From contig NZ_JAMTCQ010000012.1 of the NCBI RefSeq assembly GCF_024171895.1, positions 244,283 through 308,282 on the forward strand: DNA of 64,000 nucleotides. Direction: 5' to 3'. This DNA is from Prauserella halophila. GTDB taxonomy: Bacteria > Actinomycetota > Actinomycetes > Mycobacteriales > Pseudonocardiaceae. A model generated the notes under the pieces. The model had not been told where the DNA came from, did no database searches, and worked only from the letters and a program-made list of their open reading frames with translations. The position numbers and the translations under genes are program-made. The first letter of the stretch is position 1; each line of letters opens with the position of its first letter. This document shows positions 8,087 to 16,830 of this stretch, one piece after another.

Positions 8087-9120
8087 GGTCGGCCACCCGA
8101 GCTCGTGGAGGTGGGGAAGGAGGCTGCGACGGCCCGTTCGACGGCGTCCGGGTTGACGCAGTGGGGCGGGGCGTCGGAGGGCGCCGCCGAGGCGAAGGCG
8201 GTGACGATCCGCACCACCTCGGCGGCGACCGCGTGCTGGGCCTGCTCGGTGGAGGCGCCGATGTGGTGCGTGCCGTAGACGTTCGGATGCTTGGCGAGCC
8301 GCGAATCCACGGTCCCCGTGCCGGCGGCGGGCTCGTCGGCATAGACATCGAGACCGGCACGCACGCCGTTGCTCTCCATGGCATCGATCAGCGCATCCTC
8401 GTCGACGAGGTCGCCGCGAGACGTGTTCAGCACGATCGCCCCCGGCGGCAGCTGTGCGAGCAGGTGCCGGTCGACCATCAGGCGGGTGCCTGCCGTGGCG
8501 GGCACATGGAAGGACAGCACGTCGCAGCTGCGGGCCAGCTCGTCCAGCGAGTCGACGAAGACGGTGCCGATGGCGCGTGCCCGCTCCCGCGTCTGCTCGT
8601 CACGGTTCGGGTTGGCGAGTGCGTGGACACCGGCGCCGAATGCTGCCACGCGCTCGGCGAACGTGAGCCCGATCCGGCCGAGCCCGACGACGCCCACCTT
8701 GCGGCCGTGGATGCCCCGTGCCCGGGAGTAGCGCTTCTTGTCCCAGTGGCCTGCTCGCAGGTCGGCCACGTTGTCGGGAATGTTGCGGTCCAGCGCGAGC
8801 AGCAACCCCATGGTCAGCTCGGCGACCGCGACGGCATTGCGGCCCGGCACGTTGCAGACGTGGACGCCGTGGCGCGCCGCGGCGTCCACGTCGATCGTGT
8901 TCGTACCGGAGCCGGCGCGGATCACCAGGCGCAGCGAGTCGGCGGCCTCGACGGCGTCCGCCGTGACCGTGGTGCTGCGCACGATCAGCGCGTCGTGACC
9001 GGTGAGCGTCCGGGGTAGCTCGCTGCCCGTGGTGTCGGGCACGTAGGTGCAGTCGTGCCCGTGTGCGGTGAGTTCGGCGCGGTACTCGTCCGGGAACGCG
9101 TCGGCGACAAGGATCCTCAT
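8083..9120 (-). CDS. D-2-hydroxyacid dehydrogenase, SerA-like (no ACT domain)
   Basis: A 345-residue NAD-dependent D-isomer 2-hydroxyacid dehydrogenase of the phosphoglycerate dehydrogenase group. Substrate and cofactor features are RAGSGTNTIDV, the Rossmann GLGRIGLTFAERV, TSRGDLVDEDAL and the catalytic-His segment GTHHIGAST. It lacks the C-terminal ACT/ASB regulatory domains of long SerA, so serine feedback at this enzyme is unlikely. ATG 9120 has GAGAAGG seven bases upstream; a longer in-frame extension to 9261 looks non-coding. Could be a phosphoglycerate or hydroxypyruvate/glyoxylate dehydrogenase. Two IclR-like operator repeats lie about 110 bp upstream. Confidence 0.88.
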   Translation of the reverse strand: MRILVADAFPDEYRAELTAHGHDCTYVPDTTGSELPRTLTGHDALIVRSTTVTADAVEAADSLRLVIRAGSGTNTIDVDAAARHGVHVCNVPGRNAVAVAELTMGLLLALDRNIPDNVADLRAGHWDKKRYSRARGIHGRKVGVVGLGRIGLTFAERVAAFGAGVHALANPNRDEQTRERARAIGTVFVDSLDELARSCDVLSFHVPATAGTRLMVDRHLLAQLPPGAIVLNTSRGDLVDEDALIDAMESNGVRAGLDVYADEPAAGTGTVDSRLAKHPNVYGTHHIGASTEQAQHAVAAEVVRIVTAFASAAPSDAPPHCVNPDAVERAVAASFPTSTSSGGRP

Positions 9121-9227
9121 CGGCCACCTTCTCTCGGCGCGACGAATCTGTGGGTGTATCGGCGTGGGCGTGAGAGACGCACCCGCGGCGACGCCTTCGA
9201 CCCGAGGCGACCTTCCTCGGAGTGATG

Positions 9228-9261
9228 TTGCGTATAGCACAATTAGTTGCCTATGACGCAA
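9228..9261. promoter_or_regulatory. Two direct copies of a 15-bp half-palindromic site (TTGCSTATRRCRCAA)
   Basis: TTGCGTATAGCACAA (9228-9242) and TTGCCTATGACGCAA (9247-9261) share 11 of 15 positions. Each is a partial palindrome with TTGC/GCAA-like ends, and their starts are 19 bp apart. This is the style of IclR-family operators. They sit 108 bp upstream of the SerA-like gene in an AT-richer patch; the remaining intergenic DNA to 9351 is otherwise featureless. No IclR gene is in the window. Confidence 0.6.
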
Positions 9262-9351
9262 TGGTGGGGATAGGTGCCGAAGTGCGTCAACACCTGCGCG
9301 GCGACCTCGAACCGTCCGGTTTTGCTGGCGAACTGTGTGCCGGGTTCGCCG

Positions 9352-9567
9352 TCAGTCGTCCGTGTCGTGGATTGCGGCGTAGAGACAGGCCAGCGCCGCG
9401 ACGGTGAGCGCCGCCGCCGGCACGATCGGCCACCACATCGACATCGCGTCGGCGAGGAAGAACTGCACTGCCGCGGTGACGGCGAACGTTACGGAGAGCA
9501 ACACGAACAGCATCCGCTCGATGGGCGGTTGCTGGAGCCGGAGGTCGCTCAAGGGGCGCTTGAGCAT
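9352..9567 (-). CDS. Small two-helix membrane protein
   Basis: 71 residues with two predicted transmembrane segments: about residues 19-38 (MLFVLLSVTFAVTAAVQFFL) and 45-64 (WWPIVPAAALTVAALACLYA). A short basic N-terminus and acidic DTDD end suggest both ends face the cytoplasm. ATG 9567 is supported by GGGAGGTAA seven bases upstream. No family is recognised. It precedes the SerA-like operon on the same strand, but 230 bp and the operator repeats separate them. Confidence 0.7.
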   Translation of the reverse strand: MLKRPLSDLRLQQPPIERMLFVLLSVTFAVTAAVQFFLADAMSMWWPIVPAAALTVAALACLYAAIHDTDD

Positions 9568-9923
9568 GACTTACCTCCCGTCGGGACAAGTGTGGGCGAA
9601 AACGGTGTCCGGTATGCATATCGCTGGGGCGTCCGCGAGGGTTACTGTCGAGTTCGACGCGACCTTCGTCGTCCACCGGATGGGTCATGACCTTGATCAC
9701 GTCGAGTTACTAAATTGCTGTTCGTTCAGGGGTTGAAAACGCAGCTCGCTCGCTTGGCGTGTGCTAAGAGAGCGGATTCGGCCGGATCACCAGCGTTGAC
9801 TCTCCCGACCGGGCTGCATAACCTCCGCGCTGCGTGGTCGGGCCGCCCGTGGCAGTTGGCGACCCGGCCCGATGTGCAGTCAGCTCGACGGGGACGGGGG
9901 CCCTGGGCAGTCATCCGGCGTCG
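9568..9923. other. Intergenic region, divergent promoters
   Basis: 356 bp between the small membrane protein and the sensor kinase. An AT-rich stretch (GAGTTACTAAATTGC, near 9700) could hold the conservon promoter. I see no gene, hairpin or repeat in it. Confidence 0.4.
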
Positions 9924-12900
9924 ATGAAAGGGCCTCGAGGCGTGCTCACCAAGCCTGCCAGGCGTTCACTCCGCGGACGTGTGCTCGCCGCGGCGCTCGT
10001 ACCGAGCGTGGCATTGCTGGTGGTCGGCGTCGTCGTGTCCAGCTACCTGATCTACGACGCGATCAAGGGCCGCGACTTCGTCGTCCGGGTCCACGAGGCG
10101 GCCGAACCCGGCGTCGACTTCTTCGGTGCGATTCGTGCCGAGCGGCGGCTCACCCTCGAAACTCTGGCGGGGTCACCCGCCGATCGCGAACTCGCCGAAC
10201 AGCGTGCCGCGACCGATGCGGCGACCAAGACCCTGATGAGCGACGTCGACGGGATGGTCGACGGCGCATCCGACGAGATCCGCGGCGTCATCGAACGGCT
10301 CCGGGGACAGCTCGGTGAGCTCGAACAGTTCCGAGGCCGGGTCGACGGGTACAACGGACCGAACGGCCCGACGCTGCAGGACGCCTACGACCTCTACAAC
10401 CGGATCATCGACACCGTCGCGGCCGGTCTCACCGGTGTGGCCAGGCTGACGCCCGACGCTGAGACCGCATATCTGCGCGTTCAGTCCATGCCGCTGTTCA
10501 CCGCTGCCGACGGCATGGCGCGGGCCGATGCGCTCGCCGCCGCCGGGCACGTCGCGGGCGGGTTGAGCGACGAGGAATTCCGTACCTATGCCGGCCAGGT
10601 CGGCGCCTACCGTGCTCAGCTCGCGCGCACGTCGATGACCCCCGAGGTGCGGGCCGAGTACGAACGGCTCGTGGCCAGCGACGCGTGGCAGGTCGTGGCC
10701 GACGTCGAGAACGCGTTCCTCCAGGGCGGTACCCAGCAGGTGCCGGTGTCGCCCGAACGCTGGCACGAGGCGGCGAACGAGGTCGGTTCGACGCTGATGT
10801 CGCTGTACATCGAGCAGAGCACCCATGCCACGAACGAAGGTATCGACCGCGCCGAGCGCACGCTCGTCGGCGCACTCGTCGCCGGTGGTGCGTCCTTGGT
10901 CGCCGGGTCGCTGCTGATCTTCTTCGCGTGGCGGCTCGCGCAGTGGCTGGTCCGGCGGCTCGTCCGGCTCCGCGAGGAGACGCTCGACCTCGCCGACAAC
11001 CGGCTTCCGGACCTCGTCGGGCGGGTGCGGGCGGGTGAGAACGTCGACGTCGTCGAACTCGAATCGGTCGACCACGGTGAGGACGAGATCGGCCAGGTCG
11101 CCGATGCGTTCCAGAAGGCGCAGCGCACCGCGGTCTCCGCGGCGATCGAGGAATCGCGCGTACGTGAAGGAACCAAGACGGTGTTCCTCAACATCGCGCA
11201 CCGCAGTCAGGTGCTCGTGCACCGCCAACTGAAGGCGATCGACGACGCCGAAGAGCAGCTCGACGACTCGGAGCAGCTGGAGATGCTGTTCCGGATCGAC
11301 CACTTCGCCACGCGAGCCCGGCGCAACGCCGAGAACCTGATCATTCTCGGCGGGCAGCAACCGGGCCGGCGGTGGCGTAATCCGGTGTCGATCGCCGACC
11401 TCGTGCGTGGTGCGAACGCCGAGATCGAGCAGTACCGCCGCGTCGACGTGGCGTCACTGCCGGACGTCGCGGTGATCGGCCCTGCCGTCGGCGACGTCGT
11501 CCACCTGCTTGCCGAATTGCTGGACAACGCGACGGCGTTCTCACCACCGGATTCACGCGTCGTGGTACGCGGCGACGCGGCCGAGACGAAGGGAGTCGTC
11601 CTCGAGGTCGAGGACCAGGGTCTCGGTATCGAGGAGGAGGACGTCGAACGGCTGAACACGCTGCTGGCCGAGCGGCCGGACTTCAGCTTCATGGCGCTGT
11701 CGGACGAACCGCGGCTGGGCCTGTTCGTGGTCGCGCGGTTGGCGGCGCGGCACGGCATCCAGGTGCGGCTCCGGGAAGCGATCCACGGCGGCACGCGCGC
11801 CGTCGTGCGGCTGGGCCCGGAACTGCTCGGCACGCTGCCCGAGCACGACCGTCGCGACACCGGGTCCGGCACGGGTGCCGGTTCCGATCCGGGTACCGGT
11901 CTCAACTCGGTCGGCGCGGCGGTTGCAGCGGGTCCGGGAGCCGGCGATTCCGCTGGTGGCGCGGCGTCCGAACCTGCGATCGGCTGGCCGGCCGCGGAGC
12001 CGGCCGAGGCGGACTCCGGGCACGCCACCGCTTCGCGTGTGGATGCTCGGCCCGGGGATTCTCGTGGTGCGGATTCACGCGGCGGAGGTGACGAGGCCGC
12101 AGGTGAGGCGGCCGCGGGGACGTCGGCGTCGGTGAGTGCCATTCTGTCCGGATCGCACCCGAAGGTCGAAGCCCCGGGGACGGGGTGGTTCGGCGCCGTG
12201 ACCTCTCCGGGGCAACAGCAGTCCGACTCGCCGCAACCGTCACAGGGGCAACTGCAACAGCAGCCGCCGGCCCCGCAGCAACCGCGCGACCAGCAGCCGG
12301 GCGAGCAGCAGCCGTCGGACGTGCAGCAACGGCAGGCACAGCGGCCGGAGCGGCAGGCTCGGCAGGCAGGGCAGACTCGGCAGACAGGGCCGCAGCAACC
12401 GGACAAGGACCAGCGCGCCGAATCGTGGCCCTCGTCGGGAGTGGAATCTCCGGTGGACCGGCCTGGACGGGCGCCGTCGGTGCAGGACCGGTTTCTGCGT
12501 GACGAGCGCGCGGCCGGGGAACGGCCCGGTGACCTCGACGGGCGGACGGAGCTGCGTCGGCCGTCCCGACCGGAGCTGTCGCGTCGCAGGCCGCAACGTC
12601 CGGAGCCGCCGACCGAACCTCCGGCACCGCCGGCGGGGCAGTCGTCGGCACCGGATCCGTCGGCATCGCAGGCGGCCGCGCCGCAACCGTCGGCGCGACA
12701 GCAATCGCAGGCCTCCGGGCAGGTTCCGGGGCCGGGGACACCACCTCGACCGCGGAACCCGACACACCATTCCGGCCAGCAGGCTGCGGTGCCTCCGGCA
12801 ACCGGCGGATCCGGACCGCAGGCGAAGCCGTCGTTGCCGCGGAGGCGTAAGCAGGAGAATCTTGCTCCGCAGCTGCGGGAGGCGCCGGCGGACTCGCCGG

Positions 12901-13055
12901 AGCCGTCGGCACCGGGGCCGGAAGGCCGAGGTGCGAACGCCGACGCGGCGAGGAACCGATTTGCGGGATTCCAGCGTGGCACGGAACGTGCGCGGCACGA
13001 TCAGGGGAAGCGGGAAGGCACGGGCCTTTTCGCGAGTGGGGAAGGACCAGGATGA
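9924..13055 (+). CDS. Conservon sensor kinase with nitrate/nitrite-sensing extracellular domain (CvnA-like)
   Basis: 1043 residues. TM1 is at about 19-43, an extracellular NIT-like helical domain to about 310, TM2 at 313-337 and HAMP to about 400. A phosphoacceptor-like helix pair contains AHRSQVLVHRQL and the ATPase domain contains LLAELLDNATAFSPP (near 530). From about 640 to the end the protein is a 400-residue Pro/Gln/Ala/Gly-rich disordered tail. CvnA proteins form the membrane end of conservons, with the roadblock and GTPase proteins encoded downstream, and resemble eukaryotic GPCR-like signalling assemblies. Start ATG 9924 or GTG 9942; neither has a good ribosome site. The stop overlaps the next start. 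Confidence 0.88.
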   Translation: MKGPRGVLTKPARRSLRGRVLAAALVPSVALLVVGVVVSSYLIYDAIKGRDFVVRVHEAAEPGVDFFGAIRAERRLTLETLAGSPADRELAEQRAATDAATKTLMSDVDGMVDGASDEIRGVIERLRGQLGELEQFRGRVDGYNGPNGPTLQDAYDLYNRIIDTVAAGLTGVARLTPDAETAYLRVQSMPLFTAADGMARADALAAAGHVAGGLSDEEFRTYAGQVGAYRAQLARTSMTPEVRAEYERLVASDAWQVVADVENAFLQGGTQQVPVSPERWHEAANEVGSTLMSLYIEQSTHATNEGIDRAERTLVGALVAGGASLVAGSLLIFFAWRLAQWLVRRLVRLREETLDLADNRLPDLVGRVRAGENVDVVELESVDHGEDEIGQVADAFQKAQRTAVSAAIEESRVREGTKTVFLNIAHRSQVLVHRQLKAIDDAEEQLDDSEQLEMLFRIDHFATRARRNAENLIILGGQQPGRRWRNPVSIADLVRGANAEIEQYRRVDVASLPDVAVIGPAVGDVVHLLAELLDNATAFSPPDSRVVVRGDAAETKGVVLEVEDQGLGIEEEDVERLNTLLAERPDFSFMALSDEPRLGLFVVARLAARHGIQVRLREAIHGGTRAVVRLGPELLGTLPEHDRRDTGSGTGAGSDPGTGLNSVGAAVAAGPGAGDSAGGAASEPAIGWPAAEPAEADSGHATASRVDARPGDSRGADSRGGGDEAAGEAAAGTSASVSAILSGSHPKVEAPGTGWFGAVTSPGQQQSDSPQPSQGQLQQQPPAPQQPRDQQPGEQQPSDVQQRQAQRPERQARQAGQTRQTGPQQPDKDQRAESWPSSGVESPVDRPGRAPSVQDRFLRDERAAGERPGDLDGRTELRRPSRPELSRRRPQRPEPPTEPPAPPAGQSSAPDPSASQAAAPQPSARQQSQASGQVPGPGTPPRPRNPTHHSGQQAAVPPATGGSGPQAKPSLPRRRKQENLAPQLREAPADSPEPSAPGPEGRGANADAARNRFAGFQRGTERARHDQGKREGTGLFASGEGPG

Positions 13056-13441
13056 CAAGCAGGGGTAGTGAGCTCGGCTGGTTGCTGGACGACCTGGTGC
13101 AGCAGGTCACCGGTGCCGACAGAGCAGTGGTGTTGTCGGCGGACGGCCTGTTGATGGGCAACTCGAGCAACATGGCCGCTGAAGAGGCCGAGCACTTGTC
13201 GGCGGTGGCATCCGGGTTCCAGAGTCTCGCGAAGGGGACCGGTCGCCAGTTCGGTGGTGGCGGCGTGCGCCAGACGCTCGTGGAGATGGACCACGCGTTC
13301 CTGTTCGTGACGGCCGCGGGCAATGGTGCGTGCCTGGCGCTGATGACCTCGGCCGATGCGGATATGGGCATGGTTGCCTACTCCATGAACATGATGGTGA
13401 AGCGGGTCGGGGCGGTCCTGAGCGCGGCTCCGCGGACGTAG
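13052..13441 (+). CDS. Roadblock/LC7 domain protein (CvnB-like)
   Basis: 129 residues covering one roadblock/LC7 domain (LGWLLDDLVQQVTGADRAVVLSADGLLM at the N-terminus written in part: LDDLVQQVTGADRAVVLS). These domains bind small GTPases as regulators; in conservons CvnB partners with the CvnD GTPase. Its ATG overlaps the kinase stop (ATGA), giving translational coupling. A DUF742 (CvnC) gene normally follows; here only 115 bp separate it from the GTPase. Confidence 0.9.
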   Translation: MTSRGSELGWLLDDLVQQVTGADRAVVLSADGLLMGNSSNMAAEEAEHLSAVASGFQSLAKGTGRQFGGGGVRQTLVEMDHAFLFVTAAGNGACLALMTSADADMGMVAYSMNMMVKRVGAVLSAAPRT

Positions 13442-13556
13442 CGGCCTCTCGTGGTCGGTACGCGGTCGCGTGCGTGGTTGGCTCACCTGCGAGCATGTGC
13501 AACTACTGAAAGGCGCTCCAGCGGATCCGAACACAAGACGTACGCAGGCGGTTTCC

Positions 13557-14153
13557 ATGACACCCGGACACTCCGAACCCGGCAGTGGAGAGGCTACGGC
13601 CGCGAAACTGTTGATCGCCGGTGGTTTCGGCGTCGGTAAGACGACGCTGGTCGGCTCTGTCAGCGAGGTACCGCCGCTGCGGACCGAAGAGTCGATCACC
13701 GAGGCGTCCGCGGGCACCGACGATCTGACAGGTGTCGAGTCGAAGGTCAGCACCACCGTGGCGCTGGACTTCGGCCGCATCACGATCAGTCCCGAGCTGA
13801 TCCTGTACCTGTTCGGGACGCCGGGGCAGGACCGCTTTTGGTTCATGTGGAACGAGCTGGCCGAGGGTGCGATCGGTGCCGTCGTGCTGGCCGATCCCCG
13901 GCGTCTCGAGGCGTGTTTCCCGGCGGTCGACTTCTTCGAGCGGCGCAGTGTGCCGTTCATCGTGGGCGTCAACTGCTTCGACGACGCCCACCGCTACACC
14001 GCCGACGAGGTACGGGACGCCCTCGACCTCGCGCCCACGGTGCCCCTCATGCTGTGTGACGCCCGCGACCGCGCCTCGGCGAGGGACGTGCTGATCACGC
14101 TCGTCGAACATGTCATGCACCAGTACGATCTGGCCCATTCGATGGCACCATGA
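13557..14153 (+). CDS. Conservon ATP/GTP-binding protein (CvnD-like)
   Basis: A 198-residue Ras-like GTPase. The P-loop is GGFGVGKTT (near residue 22), the switch-2 segment is FGTPGQDRFWF and the guanine-specificity motif is GVNCFDD. It is the switch of the conservon and is expected to cycle with CvnA/CvnB. ATG 13557 gives the usual N-terminus; in-frame GTG 13470 would add 29 atypical residues, and the ribosome site at 13557 is weak. The gene that should lie just upstream (DUF742, needed in standard conservons) is absent, so coupling here may differ. Confidence 0.9.
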   Translation: MTPGHSEPGSGEATAAKLLIAGGFGVGKTTLVGSVSEVPPLRTEESITEASAGTDDLTGVESKVSTTVALDFGRITISPELILYLFGTPGQDRFWFMWNELAEGAIGAVVLADPRRLEACFPAVDFFERRSVPFIVGVNCFDDAHRYTADEVRDALDLAPTVPLMLCDARDRASARDVLITLVEHVMHQYDLAHSMAP

Positions 14154-14164
14154 GCTTGGCCTGG

Positions 14165-15457
14165 TCATTCGGTCATACGAGCCTCCGTCGGCAGGCGCCC
14201 CTGGATGGACGCGTCGATCACCTGCACCGGGTGCAGCATCGGCACGTCGTCGAGAAAGCGCTGCAACTGGAGTAGGCAACCGGGGTTGGCCGTGACCAGT
14301 AGCTCCGGTGCGACCGTCCGTACGTTCCGTGCCTTGCGTTCGCCGAGTTCCTCCGCGGGTTCGGGATTGAGCATGTTGTAGACCCCGGCGGAGCCGCAGC
14401 AGAGTTCGGCTTCGGGCAGATCGACCAGCTCGATGCCGGGCACGGTTCGCAACACAGATCGGGGCTGTTCCCGGATTCCTTGCGCATGCCCGAGATGACA
14501 CGCATCGTGGTATGCCACCTTTGCCTCGACCCGATGCCGTTCGGCCTGTGGCTCGAGCTCGGCGAGTAGCTCCGTGACGTCGCGGACCTTCGCGCTGAAC
14601 GCTTTCGCTCGTTCCCTCCATTGTGGATCGTCGGCGAGCAAGTGTCCGTATTCCTTCAACGACGATCCACATCCGGCCACGTTCACGACGATGTTGTCCA
14701 CCGGAAGTTTCTCGAAGGTTGCGATCGTCTGCTTCGCCTGTTCCCGAGCATGGTGTTCACGCCCGGCGTGCAGCCCGAGAGCGCCGCAGCATCCTTGATC
14801 GCGCGGTGTCAGCACCTCGCAACCTTCCGCCGCGAGCACACGCTGCGTCGCCGTGTTCACCTCGTGGAAGAACACGTCCTGCACACAGCCCGACAGCAGT
14901 GCCACCCGTTTCCGGGGCGTTCCTGTCGGCCTGATGCGGCGCGGCAGACTCGCGAACGCCGAACGGATCCGGACCGATGGCATCAGCGCCTGTACGGCCC
15001 GCAGGCGTGGCGGCAGCACGCGCGCGGCGAGCGCCGGCAACCCCAGCTTCTGGTAGAGCGCACCACCGATGGCCGCCGCCCGCAGTCGCCTGCGATAGGG
15101 GAACAGCGCGAAAATCCCGTTCCGAAACCATCGGTCCGATCGAGCGCGTGGCACGTGCCGTTCGACCTGCGGCCGCGTCGCCTCGAGCAGGCGGTCGTAC
15201 TGCACGCCGGACGGGCAGGACGTCACACACGCCATACATCCGAGACACGCGTCGATGTGTTCGGTGAACGCGCCCTCGAGTTCGATTTCGCCCCGTTCTG
15301 CCAGGTCCATCAGGTAGATCCGGCCTCGCGGCGAGTCCATTTCCTCACCCCACAGTTGGTACGTGGGGCACGTCGGCAGGCAGAACCCGCAGTGGACGCA
15401 GTCGTTCAACAGTTCTCGCGACGGCGGGTTGGTCGCGTCGAAACTCGAATCCGTCAC
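14165..15457 (-). CDS. glcF: Glycolate oxidase iron-sulfur subunit
   Basis: 430 residues. Two [4Fe-4S] ferredoxin motifs, CVHCGFCLPTCPTY and CLGCMACVTSCPSG, are followed by two CCG domains (CCGALG, CCGSAG) typical of GlcF and heterodisulfide-reductase-like electron carriers. It passes electrons from the flavin subunits to the quinone pool. Last gene of the glcD-glcE-glcF operon. GTG 15457 shares one base with the glcE stop (TAGTG), so translation is coupled. Confidence 0.93.
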   Translation of the reverse strand: MTDSSFDATNPPSRELLNDCVHCGFCLPTCPTYQLWGEEMDSPRGRIYLMDLAERGEIELEGAFTEHIDACLGCMACVTSCPSGVQYDRLLEATRPQVERHVPRARSDRWFRNGIFALFPYRRRLRAAAIGGALYQKLGLPALAARVLPPRLRAVQALMPSVRIRSAFASLPRRIRPTGTPRKRVALLSGCVQDVFFHEVNTATQRVLAAEGCEVLTPRDQGCCGALGLHAGREHHAREQAKQTIATFEKLPVDNIVVNVAGCGSSLKEYGHLLADDPQWRERAKAFSAKVRDVTELLAELEPQAERHRVEAKVAYHDACHLGHAQGIREQPRSVLRTVPGIELVDLPEAELCCGSAGVYNMLNPEPAEELGERKARNVRTVAPELLVTANPGCLLQLQRFLDDVPMLHPVQVIDASIQGRLPTEARMTE

Positions 15458-16830
15458 TAGTCCTCCTGTTCCGAGTCGGCAGGTTCCGCCCCGCCGGAAG
15501 AATCCGTCGGTGCCTGCACCACGTGGGATGCCGCCTGCGATGCGGCCGCCCGTGGAGTCGGATCACCCTGCTGTGCCGTCGACCTGTCCGCCGCGTCCGG
15601 AGATCCGGTCGATGCGGGAGACGTCGTGGGCGGTGCGGTTGCGGCAGCCGTGCCGGCGGTCGGCGACGGCCCACCCGATGCCGCCGCGACCGACGAAGCC
15701 GGTGCCGCGCCGGCATCCGTGGCGGTTCCGGCCCCAGCGACGACGTTCGGTCCCAGCCAGGTTCCGAATCGCCCGGGATCCAGTCGGCAGGTCGGGTCGA
15801 GTTCCCGTTTGATCGCCTGCAGGACCCGCAGTGCGGACGGCTGCTGGCCCCATGCCCGTATGTTCGGATCAGTGGCCCGCACGACCGAGGTTCCTCCGGC
15901 CTCGGTGACGGCATCGTGGACCCGGTCGACGTAGGCCGCGGGGGCCGACAGCGTCGCGATACCGGTGGCCAGGCCGGCCGCAACCGGAGCGTCGAATCGC
16001 CCGAGTACGTCAGGAAGACGACTGGGCCGGCAACCGACCCGAACCGTCGCGTCGTCGACCAGCCGAGCGTGCTGGTCCCACGAGTCCGCGGCGTCGTCCT
16101 CTGGCAATACTCGGCCACCGGTCAGCTCGGCGAGTGCTCGGGCCCTGACTGCGGTGCCGTCGGCGGTTCCCTCGATACGGGTCAACAGGATGCCGTCGGC
16201 CCACTCGAGAGACACCGGTTCCTGGGCCTCGGCCAGTATCGACCGCGTGTGCCGGGTCGCTTCGTGCAGCGTGCAGTCCAGCGCCACGGTGCGTTGTGCC
16301 TCCGGAACGGGATGCAACCGCAGCACGACCTCGGTCATGAGTCCGTACACGCCGTACGAACCGTGCATGAGCTTCGCCAGGTCGTAGCCCGCCACGTTCT
16401 TGATGACGTGGCCGCCTGTCCGGGCGGGGGTGCCGTCCGCCAGCACGACAGTCGCTCCGATGACCAGGTCACGCATCGATCCGAAGCCGAGTGCCAGAGG
16501 GCCGGAGTCGGCGGTGGCGATCAGCCCGGCGACCGTGGCACCCCGGCGCACTCGTGCGGCGTCGAACGCGATGCGCTGGCCGTGCCGGGCGATCTCGTCC
16601 TGTAGCTGCGCCAGCGGCGTGCCCGCGCCGACGGAGACCGTCATGTCGGCCGGGTTGTAGGCGCGGATCCCGGAGAGACCCGTCGTGTCGACGACCACGT
16701 CGGCTGCGCCGGGGGCCTCGGCCCAGGCCGCGGCCGTGCCCGCACCCTGGATGCGTATCGCACCCCGGGTCTCGGTGAACGCTGCGCACACCGACCGTAG
16801 GTCGGTCGGTGTGAGAGTCGTGGCGGTCAT
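15457..16830 (-). CDS. glcE: Glycolate oxidase FAD-binding subunit
   Basis: 457 residues. The FAD-binding (PCMH) domain occupies about 1-180, with GAGTPLAQLQDEIARHGQ and the glycine-rich GGHVIKNVAGYDLAKLMHGS that is diagnostic for GlcE. The conserved fold ends near residue 345 (LDPGRF); the last ~110 residues are an Ala/Thr/Ser/Pro-rich tail not usual in the family. ATG 16830 overlaps the glcD stop. Works with GlcD and GlcF to oxidise glycolate (or D-lactate) to glyoxylate. Confidence 0.92.
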   Translation of the reverse strand: MTATTLTPTDLRSVCAAFTETRGAIRIQGAGTAAAWAEAPGAADVVVDTTGLSGIRAYNPADMTVSVGAGTPLAQLQDEIARHGQRIAFDAARVRRGATVAGLIATADSGPLALGFGSMRDLVIGATVVLADGTPARTGGHVIKNVAGYDLAKLMHGSYGVYGLMTEVVLRLHPVPEAQRTVALDCTLHEATRHTRSILAEAQEPVSLEWADGILLTRIEGTADGTAVRARALAELTGGRVLPEDDAADSWDQHARLVDDATVRVGCRPSRLPDVLGRFDAPVAAGLATGIATLSAPAAYVDRVHDAVTEAGGTSVVRATDPNIRAWGQQPSALRVLQAIKRELDPTCRLDPGRFGTWLGPNVVAGAGTATDAGAAPASSVAAASGGPSPTAGTAAATAPPTTSPASTGSPDAADRSTAQQGDPTPRAAASQAASHVVQAPTDSSGGAEPADSEQED

